From Pseudomonadota bacterium (GTDB lineage Bacteria > Desulfobacterota > Syntrophorhabdia > Syntrophorhabdales > Syntrophorhabdaceae): a DNA stretch of 64,000 nt. The stretch's first letter is position 1. Every line of letters begins with the position of its first letter. A program made the translations under genes and the position numbers. Below are positions 57,253 to 64,000 of the stretch, piece by piece. Under the pieces are notes generated by a model. It had not been told where the DNA came from, made no database searches, and saw only the letters and a program-made list of their open reading frames with translations. The DNA lies in contig JAPLKA010000058.1 in assembly GCA_026388315.1 (NCBI GenBank), forward strand, positions 1-64,000, given 5' to 3'.

Positions 57253-58603
57253 ACAGACCCAGAAGTTATTGCCTGTCTTAACCCAGCAACTCCAGCAGGC
57301 AATCAAGCTTTTGCAACTGTCACAATTAGAGCTCACAGAGGCCATAGAGCAGGAACTCAATGAAAACCCCATTCTCGAAGTAACAGAGAAGGAAGAGAAG
57401 GAAGAACCAGAAGAACCGGTTCAGGAAGAAGTGGATATGACGGAATTCCTCAACAGATACACCTCTTCTGAGGAATTCATGGGAAGAGAGGACCGGGAGT
57501 ACCCTGATTACGAAAATGTTGTAAAAAAGCCTTCCAATCTGAGGGATTATGTAAGATGGCAGGTGGGGCTTTCCGCTTTTGATCCAAACGAGCGCATTGT
57601 TGCTGAATGGATCATAGAAAATATCGATGATAACGGGTATCTGGCGTGCCCCATACCGGAGATAGCAAAATCATCAGAATTTCCTGTTGAATTGCTTGAA
57701 AATGTACTCACAAAAATTCAAAAACTTGATCCACCGGGCATCGGAGCAAGGGATTTAAAAGAGTGTATTTACCTTCAATACGAAGCAAAGGGGGAAAAAG
57801 ACCCCATCTTCGAAGAGATTGTGAGCGCATATTTCGATCTGCTCCAAAATGTAAACTTAAAAGAGGTTTCAAAAAAGTCGGGATACCCTGTTGAAAAGAT
57901 CAAGGAGGTTCTGGATAAAATAAAAAGCTTTGATCCAAAACCCGGAAGGAACTATAGTGAAGATTTTATTTCTTATGTGGTCCCTGATGTATATGTTGTG
58001 AAAGGGGAGGATGGTTTTGAGGTGTACCTGAATGATGAAGATATTCCTGAGTTTCGGATGAACAGGTATTATATGGAGCTTTACACAGGAAAAAACGTAG
58101 ATAAAGAAACAAAGGGTTATATTAAAAGTAAGATTAAACAGGCGGAATGGTTCATAAAGAGCATTCAACAGAGGCAGAAGACACTTTACCTTGTTGCAAA
58201 GAGCATCGTAAAGTTCCAGGAGGAATTTTTTGAGCGTGGCGTAAGGTTCGTGAAACCACTCATCCTCAGAGATGTTGCCCGGGATATCGGGGTTCACGAA
58301 TCAACAGTGAGCCGGATTACAACAAGCAAGTACATGGGCACCCAGCATGGCATCTTCGAATTGAAGTTCTTTTTCCCAACAGGCATCAGCAATGTGAAAG
58401 GGGACCAGCTTTCAACAAGCATTGTCCGTGATTTCATTACAGAACTCGTCGGAAAGGAAGATAAAAATTTTCCCCTTACAGACGATGAGATTGTCACGGC
58501 ACTGAAGGAGAAATACAGCATAAAAATTGCGAGGAGAACGGTTGCTAAGTATCGGGATATACTAAATATAAGGTCTTCAAGGGAAAGAGTAACTCCCGGC
58601 TAA
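57239..58603 (+). CDS. rpoN: RNA polymerase sigma-54 factor
   Basis: A 454-residue sigma-54. Region I (1-50) has the activator-interacting LKQTQKLLPVLTQQLQQAIK. An acidic linker (EKEEKEEPEEPVQEE) follows. The core-binding region (about 100-300) contains SFDPKPGRNYS. The helix-turn-helix has RDIGVHESTVSRITTSKYM, and the RpoN box is ARRTVAKYRD near the C-terminus. The ATG at 57239 is used; it lies inside lptB. hpf, ptsN, hprK and rapZ follow, the usual rpoN neighbourhood. Confidence 0.96.
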   Translation: MLELKQTQKLLPVLTQQLQQAIKLLQLSQLELTEAIEQELNENPILEVTEKEEKEEPEEPVQEEVDMTEFLNRYTSSEEFMGREDREYPDYENVVKKPSNLRDYVRWQVGLSAFDPNERIVAEWIIENIDDNGYLACPIPEIAKSSEFPVELLENVLTKIQKLDPPGIGARDLKECIYLQYEAKGEKDPIFEEIVSAYFDLLQNVNLKEVSKKSGYPVEKIKEVLDKIKSFDPKPGRNYSEDFISYVVPDVYVVKGEDGFEVYLNDEDIPEFRMNRYYMELYTGKNVDKETKGYIKSKIKQAEWFIKSIQQRQKTLYLVAKSIVKFQEEFFERGVRFVKPLILRDVARDIGVHESTVSRITTSKYMGTQHGIFELKFFFPTGISNVKGDQLSTSIVRDFITELVGKEDKNFPLTDDEIVTALKEKYSIKIARRTVAKYRDILNIRSSRERVTPG

Positions 58604-58689
58604 ATTGGATTGACAGAGGGTATTTTATCTGTTAACCTTGTATTTGGGGCTGGATTTCTGGAAAGCATTAATTTGACAATGGAGGCATT

Positions 58690-59214
58690 ATGGACATTAC
58701 AATAAGTTTTAGGCACATCGATCCGGATGACAATTTAAAAAGATATGCAGAGGAAAAGATCACAAAATTGCAGAAGTATATTGAGGTTCCCCTGGATGTA
58801 CATGTGGTACTATCCTTGGAAAGAAAATACAGACAGAGAGTTGATGTAATGTTCACGATAAATGGTGTGGTCATAAATGCACACGAAGTAATGGACGACA
58901 TGTATGCCGCTATCGACAGTATCCTTGACAAGCTTGAAAGGAGATTGACCAGATACAGGGATAAACTTAAAAAATACAGGGAAGTAAAACCGAAGCGGAG
59001 TACTCCGGCATTGGAAGAAGTGGACTCAAAGATTATTGTTACAAGAACAATAGACGCAAAACCTGTTGATCCTGAAGAGGCTGTCATGCAACTGGAAGCA
59101 TCCGGAGACAGTTTCATGATATTCCGGGACAGGGAGAGCGATAATGTCTGTGTTGTATATAAAAGGAAAGATGGTAATTTCAGTCTCATTGAAACGACGG
59201 GAAAAACACTATGA
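58690..59214 (+). CDS. hpf: Ribosome hibernation promoting factor (long HPF)
   Basis: A 174-residue protein. The N-terminal ribosome-binding domain (1-100: ISFRHIDPDDNLKRYAEEKI, DVHVVLSLERKYR and AIDSILDKLERRLTRY) blocks the decoding site. The C-terminal tail (about 118-170, KPVDPEEAVMQLEASGDSFM) drives 100S dimer formation, so this is the long type. GGAGG precedes the ATG. It overlaps ptsN by 4 nt. A possible weak promoter (TTGACA at 58610) lies between rpoN and hpf. Confidence 0.95.
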   Translation: MDITISFRHIDPDDNLKRYAEEKITKLQKYIEVPLDVHVVLSLERKYRQRVDVMFTINGVVINAHEVMDDMYAAIDSILDKLERRLTRYRDKLKKYREVKPKRSTPALEEVDSKIIVTRTIDAKPVDPEEAVMQLEASGDSFMIFRDRESDNVCVVYKRKDGNFSLIETTGKTL

Positions 59215-59672
59215 GAATTGAGGAGGTATTAAAAGAATCATGTGTAATTGACAGTTTGAAGGGCAACACAAAAACGGATATCCTCTTTGAGCTTGTTGGT
59301 GTTTTGAAAAAAGCCGACCTTATTGACGATGTGGAGGAGGTTGTCAATATTATCCTCGACCGGGAAAAACTTGGAAGTACCGGCATCGGCGATGGTGTGG
59401 CCATTCCGCACGGCAAAATGAAAGGGATACATAACTTTTTATGTGTATTCGGCAGGTCATTGGAAGGTGTCAATTTCGATGCGGTAGACCGGAAACCTGT
59501 TCACATCTTCTTTTTGCTCCTTGCCCCCGAAGATTCTGTAAGCTTACATCTCAAAATGTTGTCCAGAATTTCAAAAATCCTGAGAGACCCGTCCTTTAGA
59601 AAAAGGCTTATAGACCTTCCTGACAGCCGGGAGATTTACAAAGACATCATCGAAGAGGACAAAAAGGGTTGA
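59211..59672 (+). CDS. ptsN: Nitrogen-type PTS EIIA protein
   Basis: A 153-residue regulatory phosphocarrier. The phosphorylated His is H67 in GIGDGVAIPHGKM. DILFELVGVL, VHIFFLLLAPEDS and HLKMLSRISKIL complete the EIIA fold. It takes phosphate from HPr-like proteins and regulates rather than transports. It is coupled to hpf by a 4-nt overlap and followed after 10 bp by the hprK remnant. Confidence 0.94.
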   Translation: MRIEEVLKESCVIDSLKGNTKTDILFELVGVLKKADLIDDVEEVVNIILDREKLGSTGIGDGVAIPHGKMKGIHNFLCVFGRSLEGVNFDAVDRKPVHIFFLLLAPEDSVSLHLKMLSRISKILRDPSFRKRLIDLPDSREIYKDIIEEDKKG

Positions 59673-59682
59673 TCCGAATGTA

Positions 59683-60622
59683 ATGAAGGGTATCACAGTT
59701 CAGGAACTCATCAAAGATAAAACACACAGATTAGAATTATACCCGATAGCAGGCCCGAAAGGCCTCTCCAGGAAGATTTATAATCCAAGAATACAAAAAC
59801 TTGGTCTCGTTATCACAGGCCATATGGTTTATCTCCACCCCAACAGAATGCAAATTCTTGGCAATACAGAAATATCCTACCTCAGATTACTTGGCGAAAC
59901 CGAGAGTTCTGCCATAATACAAGAACTTTGTAAAAATGATGTGGTCTGCTTCGTTGTGACACGCAACCTCGAAGCGCCTGACCATTTCCTTGCGGAAACA
60001 GAAGATAAAGACATTCCTCTCCTTAGAACAAAACTGATAACCTCTGTGTTCATAGAAAGAATTACAAGATACCTCGAGGAAAAACTTGCCCCCTCCACTA
60101 CTGTCCACGGGGTGCTCATGGATATACTCGGGATCGGCACATTGATTCGGAAGGGTCGGTATAGGCAAAGAGCGAAAATGCCCTTGAGCTCATTATGCGG
60201 GGACATAGACTGGTTGTGGATGATGTCGTGTATGCAAAAAAGGTGGGCGCAATTGATATTCGCGGGGAGCCCCCTGATATGGTAAAAAACCTTTTAGAGA
60301 TCAGAGGGATAGGGATTGTTGATATAGGACGCCTCTTCGGGGTCTCTGCATTAAGGGAAAAAATGAAAATCGACCTTGTTGTAGAGTCGCTCGATTGGGA
60401 TGAAAATGTAGAACATGAAAGGGTCGGGTTAAAAGAAGACAAGTTCGGGCTCCTGGGGATTGATCTGCCTATCGTAAGAATCCCATAAGCTCAGGGCGAA
60501 ACGTGTCCACAATAATAGAACTGGTTTGCAGAAATCACATACTGAAGCAGCATGGTGTAAACACTGCAATTGAATTGGAAGAAAAGGTATTGAAATCCAT
60601 GAAAGTTGAGGCGAAAAAATGA
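59683..60622 (+). pseudogene. hprK: HPr kinase/phosphorylase, broken by four homopolymer indels
   Basis: The first 156 codons are a normal HprK N-domain and approach to the kinase domain (GLVITGHMVYLHPNRMQILG, VHGVLMDILGIGTLI). The frame then breaks. Adding one G near 60150, adding one G near 60159 and removing one A near 60168 restores the P-loop EGSGIGKSENALELI. The next stretch (MRGHRLVVDDVVYAKK, LLEIRGIGIVDI) is intact to about 60483. Adding one C there restores GRNVSTIIELVCRNH and a stop at 60622, overlapping rapZ by 4 nt. All four are single-base changes in short homopolymers, so sequencing error and real decay must both be considered. Intact HprK would phosphorylate HPr at Ser46. Confidence 0.85.
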
Positions 60623-61467
60623 AATTACTCATCGTAAGCGGTATTTCCGGTTCAGGAAAAACGACGTTTATGAGGGCGCTTGAAGACACCGGATATTTCT
60701 GCGTTGACCACTTTCCCCTGATCCTGCTGCAGAAGTTTTCTGAACTCTCGAGGCTCGCAGACAATAAAATCGAAAAGTGTGCCCTCGTTATCGATATCAG
60801 GGAAAAGGAATTTTTCGATTTGGGCAGGAATATTCTTAAAAGGATTAAGGATAAATTTGGTGCAGAGCTCATTTTTCTCGAAAGTTCTGATGATGCACTG
60901 ATTAAAAGATTCAGCGAGACAAGGAGACTCCATCCCCTTTATAGCGCACCCAACATCAAGGATGCCCTGAAAGAAGAGAGGGAACTTGTTGACTGGATAA
61001 AAGACATCTCTGACAGAGTAATCGACACCTCACAGCTTACAACACACGAACTCAGGCGGTTTGTGCTGAAGACTTACAGTAGCTGGGATGAACAGAGGAT
61101 GAAAATCAACCTCATGTCCTTCGGCTATTCATATGGAATACCTCTTGAGGCAGATATTGTGCTTGATGTGAGATTTCTCCCGAATCCGTTCTTTGTGGAA
61201 GGCTTGAGGGATAAAACAGGGCTCTCGAATGAGGTTGCGGAATACATCATGTCGGATGATGTCTTCAACAAATATTTCCTTTTGCTTTTGGATTTTTTGG
61301 TATATCTTATTCCCCTATATGAAAAGGAGGGGAAAAGTTACCTCACGATATGCTTTGGCTGCACAGGGGGAAAGCACAGGTCTGTGTTTATTGTGACAAA
61401 ACTGGCAGAACATTTTTCCATGATGGGATATAATGCAAACTCTGTCCACAGGGACATTGAGAAGTAA
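60619..61467 (+). CDS. rapZ: RNase adapter / nucleotide-binding protein RapZ
   Basis: A 282-residue protein. The N-terminal P-loop is VSGISGSGKTTFMRALEDTG. DNxEHPL-region equivalents and the C-terminal GCTGGKHRSVFIVTKLAEHF with YNANSVHRDIEK are typical of RapZ/YvcJ, which binds signals such as GlcN6P and controls RNA decay in enterobacteria. Its ATG overlaps the corrected hprK stop (ATGA), supporting the hprK reconstruction. A MITE-like repeat separates it from the next PTS gene. Confidence 0.94.
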   Translation: MKLLIVSGISGSGKTTFMRALEDTGYFCVDHFPLILLQKFSELSRLADNKIEKCALVIDIREKEFFDLGRNILKRIKDKFGAELIFLESSDDALIKRFSETRRLHPLYSAPNIKDALKEERELVDWIKDISDRVIDTSQLTTHELRRFVLKTYSSWDEQRMKINLMSFGYSYGIPLEADIVLDVRFLPNPFFVEGLRDKTGLSNEVAEYIMSDDVFNKYFLLLLDFLVYLIPLYEKEGKSYLTICFGCTGGKHRSVFIVTKLAEHFSMMGYNANSVHRDIEK

Positions 61468-61489
61468 CGAGAAATGAGTTATAGAAATA

Positions 61490-61618
61490 CTAAATACTAA
61501 TTTCTAAACAAACCTGCCTTGCTAAGCCTGCGAAGCAGGGATTGGGGTATACAAATGTCCAAAATTCAAAAGTTTTGAACATTGTAATTTTGAATTTGTT
61601 TAGGATTTGGTGCTTATT
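61490..61618. repeat. MITE-like AT-rich repeat
   Basis: ttctaaacaaac near the left end and tttgtttaggat near the right end are imperfect inverted repeats. Inside are a cctgc/gcagg stem (61512-61539) and the palindromic caaaattcaaaagttttgaa. About 130 bp, non-coding, inserted between rapZ and the EIIA-Man gene. Confidence 0.55.
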
Positions 61619-61653
61619 GCTTTAGATAATTTTGGAGTTACTGGAGGATACGA

Positions 61654-62064
61654 ATGATTGGTTTGGTTGTTATAGCACATTTGAATCTCGCCAAAGAGAT
61701 GGTTGCTGCTACTGAATTGATAATTGGCAAACAGGAACAATTTGAATCGATCGGTATATTTCCTGATGAGGACATTGACAAAACCAGGGGCAAAATTATA
61801 GAGGCCTTGAAAAAAGCCGACTCAGGCGACGGGGTAATGATACTTACTGATATGTTTGGCGGCACACCATCGAATATCAGCCTCTCTTTTCTTGAGGAAG
61901 GGAAGGTTGAGGTAGTAACTGGAGTAAACCTCCCAATGTTGATTAAGCTCAATACATACAGGGAGGGCAGGCAGTTGGGTGAGCTTGCCCGTTTTATAAC
62001 ACAGTATGGGCAGAACAACATCTATCTTGCAACGGATGTGCTGAAACCGCGAAAGAAGGAATAG
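61654..62064 (+). CDS. PTS EIIA-Man-family protein
   Basis: A 136-residue phosphocarrier of the mannose EIIA family. The active-site His is H9 in MIGLVVIAHLNLA. VMILTDMFGGTPSNISLSFL and VVTGVNLPMLIKL are hallmark segments. No EIIB/C/D transport genes are seen, so, as in other deltaproteobacteria, it probably works in a regulatory PTS chain with HPr and EI. HPr follows after 6 bp. Confidence 0.93.
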   Translation: MIGLVVIAHLNLAKEMVAATELIIGKQEQFESIGIFPDEDIDKTRGKIIEALKKADSGDGVMILTDMFGGTPSNISLSFLEEGKVEVVTGVNLPMLIKLNTYREGRQLGELARFITQYGQNNIYLATDVLKPRKKE

Positions 62065-62070
62065 GGGGGA

Positions 62071-62337
62071 ATGCTGGAAGGTATATTTACTATAAAGAAC
62101 AGGTTGGGTCTCCATGCGAGGCCGGCTGCAACCTTTGTGAAGAAGGCAAACGAATTCAAGGCCGACATATGGGTGGAGAAAGATGGAACAGAGGTAAACG
62201 GAAAAAGCATCATGGGTCTTTTGATGCTTGCATGCCCGCTGGGAAGTAAAGTAATGCTGAAAGTTGACGGAGCTGATGAAGAAATGGCATTTCAGGAACT
62301 TGGCCAACTCATCGATGATGGTTTTCAGGAGATATGA
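62071..62337 (+). CDS. ptsH: Phosphocarrier protein HPr
   Basis: An 88-residue protein. The EI-phosphorylated His is in GLHARPAATFV (about residue 15), and the regulatory Ser in NGKSIMGLLML (about 46-48), the site HprK would use. VDGADEEMAFQEL closes the fold. Its stop overlaps the EI start by 4 nt. Presence of the Ser site next to a broken hprK is notable. Confidence 0.95.
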   Translation: MLEGIFTIKNRLGLHARPAATFVKKANEFKADIWVEKDGTEVNGKSIMGLLMLACPLGSKVMLKVDGADEEMAFQELGQLIDDGFQEI

Positions 62338-64000
62338 GAGAAGAAACTTTTGTTAATAAAATGCTAAAAGGCATAGGCGTCTCATCAGGTATAACCTATG
62401 GGAGAGTTCGCCTGCTCGAGAGGGGGAAAATCCCTATAAACAAACGCCCCATCAAAGAAGAGCAGGGGGATAAAGAGATTCTCAAATTCCGCCATGCAAT
62501 AAGGCATGCCGTTGAAGAGTTGAATGGCATAAAACAGACTATGCCTGACGACGAAATGCGAAAGCACTCTTTCATAATTGATGCCCATATGCTTATCCTT
62601 CAGGACGAATTTTTCACGAATGCTGTTATTAATACCATAAAAGAGGACAAGATAAATGCTGAGTGGGCACTTGATATCGTGGTATCGAAATTCCTGACAA
62701 GCTTTGAAAAGGTGGAGGATTCATACTTACGGGAGCGCGGCCAGGACATAAAATATATCTATGACAGGCTTGTGAGAATCCTGGTAAAAGGGAAGTCATC
62801 AGATATTAATGATTTTAATATAAAAGGGAAGGCGATCATAGCGGCACATGACCTTTCGCCCGCCGATACGATTCAGTTGAATCTCAATAAAATATCAGGA
62901 TTTATAACAGACGTTGGCGGAAGGACATCGCATACATCAATTGTGGCGAGGGCACTTGAAATACCTGCTGTCGTTGGTGTTGGTAATATTACCAGCCTTG
63001 TTAAGAATAATGATACGATCATCATTGACGGTGATGAGGGCGTTGCTATCATTAATCCCACAAAAGAGGTAAAAAAGGACTATATTGCAAAACAAATCCA
63101 CCTTAAGGTCCAGCGGAGAGAGTTTTTAAGGATTGCAAAACTTAAGTCAGAGACCAGAGATGGTTTTAAAATGAAGGTGGGGGCAAATATAGAGCTTCTG
63201 GCAGAGATGGACATTATAGAACGGTACGGCGCTCAGGGCGTAGGCCTATACCGTACAGAATATATCTATCTGTCAAGAAAAGAGTTGCCTACCGAAACAG
63301 ACCATTATCACATCTATAAAAAGCTGGCGGAGAACAAGGCAATGGAATACATCACCATAAGAACATTGGACATTGGTGGTGATAAGTTTGTATCAAATAT
63401 TGAAATGCCAACAGAGATCAACCCTGCAATGGGTTTACGGGCAATACGCCTGTGCATTAAAGAGGTGGGATTATTTAAAGCCCAACTGAAGGGCATTCTC
63501 AGGGCAAGCGCCTACGGCCCCCTTAGGATATTGATCCCTATGATATCCGGTATAGATGAAGTCCGCAGGGCAAAGGCAATACTTGCAGAGTGTATGAATG
63601 AGCTGGCCCGGAAGAAGATTGAATTTAACAAGGACATAAAATTCGGCATTATGATAGAGGTGCCCTCTACATGCATGATTAGCGACAAGCTTGCATCGGA
63701 AGTGGATTTTTTTAGTATAGGCACGAACGACCTGATTCAGTATGCCCTCGCCATAGACAGGGTGAACGAATACGTTTCGTATCTCTATGAGCCCATGCAT
63801 CCGGCGGTATTGAAAATGATAAAGCAGACCGTTGAGAATGCACATGCGCATAATATTGAGGTTGCCTTGTGCGGAGAGATGGCTGGTGAAGCGCTCTACA
63901 TCCCTGTGCTTATGGCGTTGGAGCTTGACGAAATCAGTATGAATGCCTACTCCATACCTAAGGTAAAAAAGATTATCAGAGGGCTTGACCACAGCTATTG
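62334..64000 (+). CDS. ptsI: PTS enzyme I (phosphoenolpyruvate-protein phosphotransferase), cut by window end
   Basis: The first 555 residues are visible, no stop being reached. The start is ATG at 62334 overlapping the HPr stop. The N-domain begins MLKGIGVSSGITYGRVRLLE. The phosphorylated His is in GGRTSHTSIVARALEIP (about 193). The PEP-binding barrel has GLYRTEYIYLSR, TIRTLDIGGDK, MGLRAIRLC, IMIEVPS, FFSIGTNDLIQYALAIDR and LCGEMAGE. Only the last 20-40 residues should be missing. It passes phosphate from phosphoenolpyruvate to HPr and then to EIIA-Man and PtsN. Confidence 0.95.
   Translation, partial: MREETFVNKMLKGIGVSSGITYGRVRLLERGKIPINKRPIKEEQGDKEILKFRHAIRHAVEELNGIKQTMPDDEMRKHSFIIDAHMLILQDEFFTNAVINTIKEDKINAEWALDIVVSKFLTSFEKVEDSYLRERGQDIKYIYDRLVRILVKGKSSDINDFNIKGKAIIAAHDLSPADTIQLNLNKISGFITDVGGRTSHTSIVARALEIPAVVGVGNITSLVKNNDTIIIDGDEGVAIINPTKEVKKDYIAKQIHLKVQRREFLRIAKLKSETRDGFKMKVGANIELLAEMDIIERYGAQGVGLYRTEYIYLSRKELPTETDHYHIYKKLAENKAMEYITIRTLDIGGDKFVSNIEMPTEINPAMGLRAIRLCIKEVGLFKAQLKGILRASAYGPLRILIPMISGIDEVRRAKAILAECMNELARKKIEFNKDIKFGIMIEVPSTCMISDKLASEVDFFSIGTNDLIQYALAIDRVNEYVSYLYEPMHPAVLKMIKQTVENAHAHNIEVALCGEMAGEALYIPVLMALELDEISMNAYSIPKVKKIIRGLDHSY

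Overview
The window looks like the chromosome of an anaerobic, Gram-negative deltaproteobacterium (Desulfobacterota; a syntrophic or sulfate-reducer-like lineage). The signs are a siroheme-derived (alternative) heme pathway (ahbC, hemB, ahbD), Hcp, a tungsten-type aldehyde:ferredoxin oxidoreductase, a 13-heme cytochrome, Kdo/LPS-transport genes and the typical lptB-rpoN-hpf-ptsN-hprK-rapZ-PTS neighbourhood. Species cannot be fixed from sequence alone. No tRNA, rRNA or CRISPR array was seen.

Layout. 1-1987: complete IS1634-like element with perfect 15-bp ends, starting at the first base. 2.1-5.5 kb (minus): redox/metal genes (DUF134 regulator, NifX-like, FmdB-like, 13-heme cytochrome c plus cytochrome b), divergent from a DUF1847 gene. 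6.8-11.1 kb: sensor kinase, alpha/beta hydrolase, nitroreductase. 11.6-20.8 kb (plus): a catabolic module with an XRE-cupin regulator, a five-part branched-chain-type ABC importer (livH frameshifted), Fe-alcohol dehydrogenase, AOR and an AroE-family dehydrogenase. 20.8-21.6 kb: repeat-rich non-coding DNA. 21.6-26.9 kb (minus): DUF255 protein, ahbD, hemB, ahbC; then hcp under an FNR/CRP-type site and a ferredoxin-domain gene. 29.8-35.4 kb: small envelope, ferritin-like, PNPOx and radical SAM genes.

35.4-44.35 kb is an accessory island: orphan ParB between short direct repeats, a Fic protein, a 1,349-residue DUF4365-TPR-PIN-like protein that is the best candidate for an undescribed (perhaps defensive) system, a MITE-like element, a DUF3800 remnant and a roughly 250-nt structured RNA candidate.

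44.35-64 kb is core: kdsB and uvrA (minus), then on the plus strand aminotransferase, hom, proposed homoserine kinase, pyrG, kdsA, kdsD, lptC, lptB, rpoN, hpf, ptsN, hprK, rapZ, EIIA-Man, HPr and EI (cut by the window end). Many of these overlap by 1-16 nt and are probably co-transcribed. hprK needs four single-base homopolymer corrections to read through.

A family of short composite repeats recurs in intergenic DNA. Twice it sits in frame inside a gene (the ferredoxin gene and kdsB), giving nearly the same peptide each time, like the coding palindromic elements of Rickettsia.
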